The notes: a model not told the origin generated them from the letters alone. A stretch of 64,000 nucleotides of DNA from Mercurialis annua (GCF_937616625.2 NC_065577.1:5435001-5499000), one strand, 5' to 3'. Shown: positions 1-12,200, counted from the stretch's first letter. Made by a program: numbers and translations.

Positions 1-479
1 TTCCATATTTTCATAGCCTCAAATTCTTCATCAATCTGCTGTGGAAGCACTGTGCTATTCTTTTTGTTACAATTATTGATGAGACCATCAGATTCCATGG
101 AAATAGTGCCATGCGAACAGGATTTAAGAATGCCTGAAGGAGTAATGTTCTTTATCTTTTTACGCTGCGTAACAAAGAATGAATCTGGATTCAGAAAGTT
201 TGCCTTTGAAATAATAGAATTAACTGAATCAGATGAAGTTGTTAGAGATCTAGATGAAGTTTTCTGATGGGATTCAGTAGAACCAGGCTGTTCTTCTTCA
301 AAAAACCTGTCTTGATGCTCTTAGTTTTTGGAGAATTCAACCTGTTATGAAGTATATACCTGCTGTTTCTCCACATTCACATCAGTTTGAGCATTAGATA
401 AACTAGCATGATCCTTTTCAGAACTACCACAACTAAGAGTCTGAGCTGACAAGTCGTGATCATCCTTACCTCCTAAGCT
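1..479 (-). pseudogene. exon-like fragment of an unidentified gene
   Basis: Read on the minus strand, two adjacent blocks look like protein-coding sequence. The upstream block (479 to about 357) reads from a plausible acceptor (TATACATAG) into an open frame containing GGKDDHDLSAQTLS and then meets a TAA. The downstream block (about 304 to 1) is open to the window edge in another frame and contains FFVTQRKKIKNITPSGILKS. The roughly 53 bases between the blocks begin with GT and end with AG, but that is too short for a plant intron and does not restore the frame. A frameshifted pseudogene exon, or a small deletion, fits best. The composition is Ser/Asn/Lys-rich and I recognise no family. LTR-derived sequence begins about 50 bases upstream, so a retrotransposon may have broken the gene. 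Confidence 0.4.
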
Positions 480-527
480 CTATGTATATGAAGAAATCAT
501 ATCCGAGATATCCATGAACACCGGAAT

Positions 528-827
528 TACCACGACCCAATTTTCACTCTGAAACTTGAGTCGAGACCGGCGCTAGGGAATGGGAATAATTGTTCCGAAA
601 CCCGTAGCAAGTCTAGAAAAAATAGTAAAAACTTTTCGCGTGTTGAAAACATAAAGGTTTCAATCTCTTTTCGCAAGTATTTGAAAACCTTTAAACAAAT
701 ATGTAATCAAAACTCTGCGATTGTATTTCTAGACACAGGGTAGTACGCGTACATATCATACATCATATGATAACCCTGTCAATACAATGCCAGCAGTGTA
801 AACCAGTTCACAAGCACATAGCATTAA
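528..827. mobile_element. truncated LTR fragment (outermost)
   Basis: It starts CACGACCCAATTTTC and carries the family signature GACCGGCGCTAGGGAATGGG followed by TTCCGAAACCCGTAGCAAG. It is cut at 827, where another copy starts with TGTCACGACCC. It belongs to the same LTR superfamily as the copies at 828, 1340, 1402, 2122 and 23322. These LTRs read 5' to 3' on the minus strand (TGTAATA...TGACA). Ty3/Gypsy identity is inferred, because no coding region is present. Confidence 0.6.
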
Positions 828-1339
828 TGTCACGACCCAATTTTTTGGATCGCAACCGGCACTAGGGTATGAGTTTGGTCGTACCAAAACCCGTAGCAAG
901 CCTCGCGGAAAACAATCCAACTTATAAACCTGCAAAAAACACTGCTCGGGAGGCAACCGAGACTCCAACCTAAGTCTAGCAATTTATCTCACAGTTCTAA
1001 TATAAACAATTTAAATATCTGAAATGCTCAGCTGAATCGAGTCTCAACAGCATGCCTTATATATAACGAGATAAATTCAAAGTATACATGCCAAAGGTAA
1101 TAATAAAACAATCGGACTAATCCGACAATACAAAGTACGATAATCAAAATAAATATTAGTTCTACTGCGGTATAAGAGTTTAAAACAATAGACTAGTTTT
1201 ATTGACATAAAAACCTCCAAAAATCAAGAATTGGATATGATAAGGCTTTTCAAATCATAAACCTGGAAAAATTGGGAAAACAACGGGGTCAGATATACTA
1301 GATATACTGAGATGAGTTCGTAATACTATTTACATTTAT
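828..1339 (-). mobile_element. truncated LTR fragment
   Basis: It begins TGTCACGACCCAATTTTTTGG and shows the second subtype signature, GGGTATGAGTTTGGTCGTACC. It continues through the family-conserved block CAACGGGGTCAGATATACT and stops at 1339, where the next copy enters. The 3' part is missing, and no continuation was found after 6030. Confidence 0.6.
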
Positions 1340-1401
1340 TATCACGACCTATTTTCATGGATCACGACCAGCGCTAGGGTATGGGTATGGTTGTACCAAA
1401 A

Positions 1402-2104
1402 TGTCACGACCCAAATTATTGAGCCGCGACCGGCGCTAGGGAATGGGAGTGGTAGCTCCGAAACCCGTAGCAAGCCTAAAATCGTTATTAATTTTTCGCA
1501 ATTAAAAACATATTATTATATATAAAACGTTTTCAGAAAGCTCGTTTAAACATTTTATTAATAAATATCAAAATCTCATATTACTTTCTGAAAACCATTA
1601 AAACACGATTCGTCATAGCTAGGGTCTTACAGTGCGATATCCCATATCCAGCCCTGCCCTGCTTCTAGTCACAGTCACTACCAATCCCACATATGGTAAT
1701 TGGTTGACGAAATCAAACGGTTAAACATTACTGTTATGCACAGCTTCTTATATCAGAATTCATATTTCAAATACCGTTTGAAAATAAGCGTAAATCTCAT
1801 ATAGACACCTACAGACTACTGCAGCTCTAAAGGACAACGTGCTTTGTGCAAGTCAAACGACTTCCAACACAAAGGAGATGGTCTATCTGATCTGACTCCG
1901 ATCACCTGAAAACAACAATGGTGAGGGGTCAGTATTTGGGGAAATACTGAGTGAGTAGACATTTTTCTTTCTAATTCCAATTCTAACTTTAGAATTGAAA
2001 TATAATATTAAGTTTCTCGAAAATTATTTCCAATATCGCCACCCTGGCGAAACAGGACTGGACACGTAGTCCAATTAAATGCTTAAATATTTTGGGGTAT
2101 TACA
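1402..2104 (-). mobile_element. nested solo LTR, 703 bp
   Basis: It runs TGTCACGACCC to GGGGTATTACA and interrupts the phrase 'accaaaacccgtagc' of the surrounding LTR between its A run and CCC. The flanking 5-mers are CAAAA (1397-1401) and TAAAA (2105-2109), one mismatch apart. It is of the 'AATGGGAGTGG' subtype, like the 23322 copy. It contains a hairpin, CAGTATTT-GGGG-AAATACTG, near 1940. Confidence 0.8.
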
Positions 2105-2121
2105 TAAAACCCGTAGCTAGC

Positions 2122-5100
2122 TGTCACGACCCATTTTCATGAATCGCGACCGGCGCTAGGGTATGGGTATGGTTGTACCAAAACCCGTAGCTAGCCTTAC
2201 ATATAACCTTATAAATACATAACCTGCAAGAAACCAATGCTCGGGGGCAACCGAGACTTCAGCCTAGTTCTAGCAGTTCATAAAATACAACATTTATATA
2301 ATAAATGGTCGATCAATTCCGAGTCTCCAACATAGCATAAATATTTAATAACCCAAGTTATTATATTAATGTCAAAACAACATTAAATCAATAGAATAAT
2401 TCTGATAACAATTATTAGACAAATATGACTTCTAATTACTACTGCGGTCTAAGAATAAAATCAGTTTAATAGTTTTAATAAAATAAAGTAAACCTCCGAG
2501 GAAATAAAGAATCGGAGACCAGCTGACTCGCTCAAATCATAACCCTGGAAAATTTGGGAAAACAACGGGGTCAGATATACTGAGATGAGTTCATACAACT
2601 ATTTACATTTATTAAGTGAAAACCTTTAAAAACCTTAAAACATTTGTAAAGCATTTTACCATTATGGATAAGCATTGAAACCCTAAACCACAAATATCTA
2701 AATCCAGTTGTCGTGTCAGTGAGACGTATCTCCATAACCGATCCCCGACTGTCACTTCAATAAAACACGTGAGTCCCAGGAGACGTATCTTCCACCGGCG
2801 CCCTCACTAGGTGAGACGTATCTCTAACCTACCTCAAATACCATATATGATCATACCGGTGCGCACGCAGTCTCGATGATGCCCATCGAGTAGCCCGTTC
2901 CAATTCAGATCCATAATGCCGAAAAACAGTTCGAAAGCTGTTTATACAATACATATATATGCAAAAATACAATTTACTTAATAAAGCGGTAAATAGCGAT
3001 ATAAACTCACTGCTTGCTAACCCACGTGATAACTCCTGGCAAGCAGTCTAAACTCGGTTCGCCTCAAAAGCATGAATGATCGACGGGTCTAGACAAGGTA
3101 TAAATAATAATTAAAAACAGACCCTAACTCTAGAGAGTACTACACACCACATAGGACTAGCACAACACAACAAAGCCAAACACAAACTAAAACAGATTGA
3201 TTACACAAACACCAACCATATGCCAAAACCGCAAAACAAGTTAAGCCCTATTGAGTTCCATTTGAAAACATAATCCGGAAACCTTTTCAAACTATTTGGT
3301 AAAATATTTCAAAAGCCAAACTTGTACTTAGCCGAGTCAACCAAGACTTCCAAGCTTAACTCACATGTCGGGCGACCCAAGTCTAACCCGATCCAACATA
3401 ACCAAGTTATAAACCAATGTTTAAAAATCCAAAATCAATTAATATTCCAAAGCCCGAGTTTGAAAAGCAAGGAACTCAATATCGCTTAACTAACCAATTA
3501 ATCAACACGTAATAAAGTGTTTGATAATATCCATAATGAACCAACACGCTTTACTAGACAACACAAGTCAAAACATGTCTTAGCAAAAAATTAACAATAA
3601 GCGTATTCCTCATACCCAAGCAATGTCAATAACCAAACTAACCACCACAATCCAAGTATAACATTATCCTAAAAACATTAGACAAAACAGCCCTAAACGT
3701 TTAAATTATGCCAAAACAGTTTACATGCATTCATCAACATACCAACTCATTTAACAATCACCAAACTTGGATTCGAAACAACAATAGATAGCCCAACAAT
3801 TATGAATCGCAAAGACATGCAAATCTGCCTTATAATCATGCTTGGACAAATCTAGGCAACCAAACAATCTATTATATCCAAATGAATCCATAATTCTAAA
3901 CCACACATGAACTAACAATTGGATAACTCAATTCCGATTCAAATTAACCAACCAAGAACATACGAGTCAATTACTACAATGAATGACAAATTGATGCATC
4001 AATCGGCGTTATACATAATCCTCCTCATATGAATCAACAATAATAAAATCCAATTATTTATAACATGATAATTTAGTTATGGGCAGCCCTAATCAATTCA
4101 AAACAGTTTATACATAAAGCAATATGAAATTGTGAATCTAAGGTAACCGATTCTTGATTTGATTCAATAAACATGCAGTGGATGATAACAATAATATCAA
4201 TATAATAAATCAACCCTAGAACATGTAAGAACAACCACTATTCATCCAAACCATAGTCACAACAAACAACATCACAAAATATGAACAATAATACCACAAC
4301 ACAACAATCAAATTGAGTAAAAGGATTAGATACCTTGTCAACCCAAAGAGTAAGAAAATATCAAAAATAAGGTAGATCCAACGCTACAAGAACGAAATCA
4401 AAAGACAATATGAACCACTAATCGAATCAAATGATGATTCAAAGTTTTGGAATGAAAAGAGATGGATTAATCACTTACCAATTGATTGAGGCACCAAAGA
4501 TCGAGTGAGAAACGTTTAGAAAGAGTTTAGAATGAGTTTAGGGTTTCTAAAATCGAAAAGGGGCTGATTAGGTCGCAGAAACGGAGTTTAAATATGCAAA
4601 AACGAAGCTGACCGGACCTACGGCCGGTTCTACCCAGCATGTCCGGTTATAGGGCCGGTTGACCCACTGTTGTAACCAAAAACGAAGTGGACCGGACCTA
4701 CGGCTTGATCTACCCAGCAGGTCCGGTTCACAGGTCCGGTTGACCCGAAAACGGGTCAAAACGACGATCCGAACGGTCGAATGAAAGATAATCCTCTTAT
4801 GTACAACATATCCAAAGGGCAGCCTGATCCGACGGTTCAATTAGGAGATATGTACGTTTTACTACATCATGACAGATTTGAAAAAACATGCAAACATTGT
4901 TTCGATAACAACCCGGAAATAAATCAATTTAACATTAAATACTTAGAGGCTCAAGGGGTACATATAAGTCGCTCAACATAACACAACCAAGGCACCACAT
5001 ATGCTAATCCGAACATATATCAATCCGAAAATAAGTTGGAATCACAACAAGAACATGTCGAAGCGAAAACACAACCAAAGTCCATCACAAGCCAAATTTA

Positions 5101-5149
5101 AACGAACAAACAAACCATCAAAACAAGTTTGAAAACACGGGATATTACA
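2122..5149 (-). mobile_element. nested solo LTR, 3.03 kb, with TSD CTAGC
   Basis: It runs TGTCACGACCC to CACGGGATATTACA and is flanked by perfect 5-bp target duplications, CTAGC at 2117-2121 and 5150-5154. Read on the minus strand it is a promoter-bearing LTR. A TATA-like TATTTAAA lies at 4587-4594. A leader with AAACCCTAAAC and a possible splice donor (AATTG|GTAAGTG near 4480) follow it. A GC-rich word array stands immediately upstream. The rest (roughly 3100-4560) has no long open frame and no recognised gene. Confidence 0.85.
4610..4765 (-). promoter_or_regulatory. U3 word array (ACCGGACC/GGTCCGGT) upstream of LTR TATA box
   Basis: The words ACCGGACC and GGTCCGGTT, with variants GGCCGGTT and GTCCGGTT, recur about eight times, interleaved with CTACCCAGCA. 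They end within about 20 bases of the minus-strand TATA-like box at 4587-4594. U3 repeats of this kind often act as enhancer motifs in plant LTRs. The self-complementary pairing is seen directly; any function is inferred. Confidence 0.55.
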
Positions 5150-5334
5150 CTAGCCTTGCGGATAACCAACAAATACATATACCTGCAAGAAAACTAATGC
5201 TCGGTGGCAACCGAGACTTCAGCCTTGTTCTAACAGTTCATAATATTTAACATTTATATAATAAGTACTCAGACAACTCCGAGTCTCCAACATGGCATAA
5301 ATACTTATTAACCCAAGTTAATATAAGAATACTA

Positions 5335-5338
<4 letters not shown>

Positions 5339-5368
<30 letters not shown>
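5339..5368. repeat. (AT)n microsatellite
   Basis: About 15 uninterrupted AT units lie inside the older LTR. Confidence 0.95.
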
Positions 5369-5371
<3 letters not shown>

Positions 5372-6030
5372 TTGAATTAAACTTGATAACAAGTAACAGA
5401 CAAGTAAGACTTCTAATTACTACTGCAGTCAAAGAGTAAAATCAGTTCAATAACTTTAATAAAATAAGGTAAGACCTCCGAGGAAATAAAGAATCGGAGA
5501 CCAGCTGACTCGCTCAAATCATAACCCTGGAAAAATTTGGGAAAACAACGGGGTCAGATATACTGAGATGAGTTCATACAACTATTAACATTTATTAAGT
5601 GAAAACCTTTAAAAAAACTTTAAAACATTTGTAAAGCTATTAATCATTATGGATAAGCATTGAAACCCTAAACCACAAATCTCTAAATCCAGTTGTCGTG
5701 TTAATGAGGTGTATCTCCATAACTGATCTCCGACTATCACTCAAATAAACACGTGAATCCCAGGATACGTATCTTTCACCGGCGCCTTCACTAAGGCGAG
5801 ACGTATTTCAAACCTACCTCAATACAATATTTCTTTCAATTCCTTTTAGTCCCAAATTTTATCCTTTAATTGAATTCTAATGTCAAAATTCCCGTATTAG
5901 AATTCTTAAAACCGACCTACTCGGTTCTTGTCTATGCAATTACCTCGATATTTTGTGTCCTTGTTAGCTCGGGTTATCGGAAAAAGTCAAATTGCCAATT
6001 CAGTTAACGCCAAACGTACGTGGTATTACA

Positions 6031-7286
6031 ATGATTGTCAATTTTATGATGGAACTAATATTCTCATTTTCTAGCGCCGGTCTCGGCTCGAGATTTCGGA
6101 TCGTGAGATTTTATCATGATTGTAAAATTTTGGCTTTCAATATATTTGAGTAAATTCCTATTTAAATATGAATATTTTTGTTCTTTTTTCAATAAAGTAT
6201 GAGACAATACTTGAAGATCTTTCAAAAAAAGAGTTCTTTACTCTTGCAATACAATTCTATTCACAAGAAAGTTCCTGTTGCCTCAAGATCCTTTAGAGCG
6301 TGCCAATGCTAGATTTTGAGCTAAATTTGGTGATGATAAGGTACGACTCGAATTACTTTGACTTTATCAATTTTGAGGTTTGTATAATGCATAGAGTATT
6401 TGATGATTTTTTTTATAAATTTTGTGGGTTTTATGCCTGTAATTACTTGATTAACATATTAAAAAGTATTTAATAATTAATAATATTGTATTTCAGATCA
6501 TTAGGAGTGGTTTTGTCACTTCCCTGTATATCTCACATATATAACTGCTTTGGATCATAAATATATTTCGTTGATTCTTAAAAAAAAAAACATATCGAAA
6601 AGTATTTAATAATTGATAATACTGTATTAACATATTAAAATCTAAAAACTAAAAACTCAATTAAAAACCGAGTGAATAAGTAAAACTTGATTTTTATTAA
6701 AACCTGCCAAAAATGGTTTTAGAAACATTGGTTCAAAGAGACATTATTGATGTTGTTTCGAATTAATAGATAAATAATATTTTTATTTTTATTTTGTCCT
6801 AAATTATAGATTATTATTTGTTATTCGATAATGTCATTAAGAATAAATTTAAAAGATTTTAAAATAACAAAAGTACTATCATATTTTATTTGCAAATATT
6901 CTTTTAATAAAAAGTGCAGTAGGTTTAGCTAATAATTTCAAATAACCAAAAAATGAAACTGTTATATGAGATTTTATCGTTTTATTATCTCTGACGCATC
7001 CCGCATGCAAAATTGATTAGACTTCAAGTGTCAATAAGTATATATCCGTTTTATTTTGTATATTTTTAATTAATCAATATGAGAATTTTAAGTAATCGAA
7101 TATTAGATATTTTGATCATCGAAGCTCCGATACTATATCAAATAATTGATCAAACCAAAAGCTAAAACTATCGGATAAAATTTCAATACTAAATTTTATC
7201 ATCTCCTATCAAAAGAATATTAAAATTTTCACGTTAGATCTTAAATTAGAAATCGAATATTTTCCTTTTTGAGATGAAAAAATTAA
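6031..7286. other. intergenic, no gene seen
   Basis: AT-rich sequence with no recognisable coding or RNA gene. Apart from the inverted LTR-head fragment at about 6073-6115, nothing specific can be supported. Confidence 0.6.
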
Positions 7287-7589
7287 TTGCTTTCTTCTGA
7301 ATCAGATTATACCTTCTCAAAAAAAAAAGAGCAAGAAGAAAGAATAGTTTCAACAATGGAGAATTTGAGTTTTGTAGAAAATCGGATTGGGTTGGCTTGC
7401 TCATTATGTGATGTGAGTGTATTTGAGGAAATTATTGGTCTAACAATTATTAATCAAGACAAATTTCCATTTTTATTTGAATGGATATAAGAATTTGCAA
7501 GTACCCCAATTATTCAAGAGAATTGGCCATCAAGAGACAAACTTGTAGCCAAATTTGTTGCCGCTAGAAAATCTAGTCTTGGAAAATAA
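7287..7589 (+). pseudogene. tau-class glutathione S-transferase C-terminal fragment
   Basis: One frame reads SKKKEQEERIVSTMENLSF, then IINQDKFPFLFEWI, a TAA stop at 7488-7490, and continues in the same frame as EFASTPIIQENWPSRDKL up to the stop at 7587-7589. The pattern KFP.L..W..EF...P.I.EN.P.RDKLVA.F is the C-terminal helical domain of plant tau GSTs, which conjugate glutathione to electrophiles in the cytosol. The internal TAA sits where the family usually has Gln or Asp after the Trp, so a CAA-to-TAA change is the simplest reading. The N-terminal thioredoxin-like exon with the catalytic Ser is absent nearby. This is a dead fragment of the second exon. Confidence 0.75.
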
Positions 7590-9225
7590 AATTAAATATT
7601 CTAAAAGCATTCGCTATGCAGGGCTATTTTATATGCTAAATTTAACATAAAAATAATAAAATATAATATTTAATATATTATTTTATTTTACTTTCACTAC
7701 TAAAAATCTTGATTGGTGACGGAATATAGATGATTAGCGACGAAAAATTCCATCGCTAATCACCTGCTTTCTATAATGCTGTTCTAACACTAAAAGAAAG
7801 TATTATAATTAATTATGTGATAATTATCTATTAATTTTATTTTATTATTTTATTAAAATAATTAGTTACATGTTTTATAAAAAAATAATATAAATTTTAT
7901 TTCTATTTGATATAATAATGAATGATTTTATAAAAAATTTAACCTAAATTTATATTTTGATTTTTTTAATATAAAAAATGATTTTATAAAAAATGATTTT
8001 ATAAAAAATGATTTTATTTTTATTTGATATAAAAAATGATATTATAAAATATTAATTTGTTGGCGTGTGGTTGTTAACTAAAAATTTTAATTAGTTGAGA
8101 TAGTAAAAATAAAAAAGAGAATAAAATAAAAAAAAATATATATTTATGGTATTAGAGACTGTAGGAAAATTCGGAATTCATTTTTTTTTAGAATCAAAAC
8201 TTTACTACGTACGACCATATAATTATAGCTGATGACATATGCATAAATATTTTGGCGAACATAATATCTTCAAGTACATATTTCACTACTCGTGCCAAGA
8301 GGAAATATTTTTAGGTAGACTCAGTCCATCACGTCATTTATGGATTAAACCGATCACATTATGACACGTCATTAAAATTATAGCATTATCGTAATATTAC
8401 TATTTAAAAGTGTAAAAAAGTAATAAACACAATTACAATAGTGTCACTATTTTAATGACGTGTCATAATATAATAGGCTAGTTAACAGATGACGTGGTAG
8501 ACTGAGTTTGCTTAACAATCTCTCTGCAAAGAGCCTTCCTAGCTAAAAAATGAGCAATTTAATTAGTAAATATTTTTGTACACAAATGTTTTACTTGTAA
8601 TATGCCTTAATTTATGTGAATATATATGCGATTAATTCTTAATTTTAAACATATCCAAAATGAATACATCCTTATCATTAATTGTAATAGATTTCATACA
8701 AGGACACAATTTAATCAATTGTACATATGATATATATATTTCATGATTTTCTCATGTTCCTTTAGTACTATATTTTATTAAAATTTTAATCGGAGATAAT
8801 CATTTATTCAACAACTAAAAATATATTATAATTTAAATAAAATATATTTACCTATTCACAATTTAGACTGTTTGTCAAATATATCATGATATTTAAATAT
8901 TGCCATATATACCATCTTTTTAACTTTTATCAAATATACTTAGAATTTGTTTGGAGTTGATGTAACACGATATTATATACGCCATGTAAGATTGTTTTAT
9001 ATATGTAGACGGGTTGCATCGTGTCGCATTAGTTTTAAATGAGTCGTGAGTGTATTTAATAAGGATAAAAAGATAATGAAACAACAAAATTAAAAAAATT
9101 TATAATATATATGCTAAAATTGAAAGATATCAATTAAAAGATAATAATATATATGACAATTATGATAAAATTATGTATAGATAGATAATTTACTTATTAT
9201 TTATAGTAGAACACATCATATTGAG
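7590..9225. other. intergenic, 3' flank of the first P450
   Basis: AT-rich, no gene seen. A CACTA-like end (CACTACTAAAAATCTTG) starts near 7698, followed by a GCGACGAAA...TTCCATCGC hairpin; no partner end was found. From about 8680 the sequence resembles 35284 onwards (ACAATTTAATCAATTGTACAT), which marks the downstream limit of the P450 duplication. Confidence 0.5.
8316..8509. mobile_element. small TIR element (MITE)
   Basis: Inverted ends pair: AGACTCAGTCCATCACGTCA on the left against the complement of TGACGTGGTAGACTGAGT on the right. Inner arms (ATTATGACACGTCA) also pair. There is no coding content, and the exact ends and target duplication are unclear. Confidence 0.5.
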
Positions 9226-12200
9226 TTAATTCTTTTCAAATAGTTTGACATGAAGACCCTCTCCAAATCCTAATATTGGATTTCGGACAAGCTTTCCTTC
9301 CTTAACTTTTGTCCACCTATAAAGATTAAAAAATACAAATTTATGTTAAAACATAATAAAAAAAAGTTAAACAAATTTGACATTATTCAATGGCAAGTTT
9401 TCAAATTAAAAACTAATAATAATTGAAATAAAATTATTAAAAATAATTAAATTATAATTATTGAAATTAAAAATTTAATTAGAATTAAAATAACACATAA
9501 AGGTTTGGTTATATAAAAACATATATTTGTACCTATATTTGGTGACTAAAACATGGAAAAATATAGACATAACAACTCTAGAGTAGTCAGCTCCAACACA
9601 TTGTCTCGTTCCTCCTCCAAAAGGTGAGAAATTCTTAGATATAGTGTACGAATCAAGTTCCTACATTCAACACTCAGAATCAGAAATTTCATATATTTAT
9701 ATATGTGAAATACTCTTTTTACTTTATTTTTCTAAATATAATATTTACAATACTTCATGTAATATATACATACATGCATTGAAATATTAAAATTATTAAT
9801 CTTATTTTTTATATTTCTTTTTATAAAAGAACTAATAGTACATAGTGAGAATAAAATAATATAAAATAGTATTTAATTAAATTAATAAGAAGTTTCTATA
9901 TTTCATAGCAAGAAGATTATAAATAGTTTTTAATTCATTACTTATCTTTAAAAAAAAAATCAATTTACAACTACAAATTTAAATACACGACCATGCGCTA
10001 AAATATAATATTTGAAAATATAAATCGTAAAATAAATTCATCTACATTTAGCATTGTAATTGAGATGGTCTAATAATGCATGATATATCAAACTCAGCTG
10101 ATCGTTAATAATTGTTTAGCTAGCATATCAAACCGTAATGTCAAGTTTAGACATGTTTAGATATGTGTGTTAGATTCCATCTTAAAACCAATTGGTATAA
10201 AGTGGAGGTGTCCAACTAATATTTAAACACATGTCCATTCACACACACAACCAATGTGAGATTTTCCACTTCAACACTCCCCCTCACGCGTAGCGTGTCC
10301 GGGCCGAGTAACCAATCTCCCCTCACGTGCAACTCACATGGGCTGGGCCAAATTCAAATTGTGTGAATGGACAAGGCTCCGATACCATGTTAGATTCCAT
10401 CTTAAAACCATTTGATATCAAGTGGAGGTGCCCAACTAATATTTAAACACATGTCCATTCACACACACAACCAATATGAGATTTCCCACTTCAACAATGT
10501 GATAATATATTCAGTATAAATTAAACGAACTATTATATTGTTATTTAAGTAATATATAATATAATCTCCAACCGACGGAATATATTACTTTAGTTAAATT
10601 GAAGAAAGTATATATAAATAGTAAATAAAAACCAATAATGAATATCAAATAATCGGCTAATTTTCTTTAACCAAAATTTCAAGATTTTTAATAGTATCTG
10701 AGCCGAAATAAATTATTGATTAAGCCAAATTGACTAACATAATATTTTTTTTAAAATGAACTAACAAACTTAATTAAACTTTAGAGTGCATAAAAGTGAA
10801 ATTTTGTCACTTCGTGGCTTTTAATATAAATTTAATTCATAAAAATAAAATAAAAATTAATTTATTTTATCCGAAATAGATTGGTTAAAATGATTAATAA
10901 GGTTCCGAAGTTCTTACCTTCCAACGAGAAGGATTAAACACAAGAGGATCCTTGTACACCTTAGAATCCATATGACGGTCAGTATCAACAACCATTACAC
11001 TCCAACCAGCAGGAATAGTATATCCTATATATATAAAAAAAAGAATTAGGAGTTAATAGTATTATCTTATATTTAATTTTGAATGAATTTGACGAAAAAA
11101 TTAATTAATTGTTATTAGAAAAATTGCCTTTATATTGAATATCTTTTACAGCTTTTCTCAATAATCCAGGTGCAATGTTCGTCATCCGAAGTGATTCGTT
11201 AATAACCTATATTTTACATGAGCGAACAAATCAATGAGAATATAATAAAGTACATAACATAATATAATACAAGAGTCAGGTGGAAAATAGATTATAAACT
11301 TTAACATGTTTTATAATTTTAATAAAAAAATTTAATTCTTACAACATAAAATATAAACTGCCATTTTTTAATTACAATCGAATCATTAGAAAAAATTTGA
11401 TAAAAATTTACTAACATGTACGGCGAAATAAATATTGTGCCAACATATCAATATTTATTAGCATAAAAATTTGAACGTTTCAAATTTATAATAAATTGAT
11501 AGTTGGTATTAAAATTCATAATTTATTTAAGAATGAATTTTTCATAACTATAAATAAAATGACCTGCTGAGTATATGTCATTGATTTATATTCCTCCCAT
11601 GTGATGGAACAATCTGGACGTCTATTTTTGAGAATGTTATCATGTTCAGCCTGTATCAAATTATAATTGGTGTTAATTAACAAATCAAAGTTAGCAGTCA
11701 ATTAATATTTGCAAATTCCTAATTATACTGTTTCTGCTTTCTTTTAATAAAAATACATGCTATTAGAGGTACATACCATCAACTGTTGTAAGACCTCCGG
11801 GTGAGATGACACGAACTTTAGCATTAAACTTATTGTTGCTGATATTGTGGTAAAGCTAGCAAATAGAAAGGAAAAAAGGAGGTTAAGAATGAACTCTTCT
11901 GTGAAGAATTTATCTTTCTCCATTTCCTTCAATGCGACGTCAAAAAAATCTTCATCTTCAGCCGGTTTTTCGACCGACGATGTTTGTCGTCTCTTTATCA
12001 TCCATCCTCTCAGTACGTTCATCACGTTTTCTTTATGCTGAAATGCGATCATATTATATTTATATTTAAATATTTGTTTAGATGGGGCGGAATATTTTAG
12101 TCGAACGACATGTTCAGTTGCTTTTAGACGAACGACATCTTGTTCGGTTGCTTTTAGACGGAAGACATGTTGTTTGTTCATTTTTTTTAAAAGTTTTAAA

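Larger units (their letters stand above)
1340..6030 (-). mobile_element. LTR interrupted by two younger nested LTRs
   Basis: Joining 1340-1401, 2105-2121 and 5150-6030 restores one LTR that is collinear with the start of the 2122 copy (CTGCAAG, CTCGG.GGCAACCGAGACTTC and TCCGAGTCTCCAACAT blocks). It ends GGTATTACA at 6030. Relative to the 2122 copy it has lost its middle: homology stops near 5825 and resumes only as an unrelated end block. The outer ends show no matching target duplication. An inverted piece of an LTR head (CTAGCGCCGGTCTCGGCTC) follows at about 6073-6115. Confidence 0.65.

Noticed and set aside
52..267. 71-codon open frame on the plus strand
   Set aside because: It is the shadow of the better-looking minus-strand coding fragment at 1-479.
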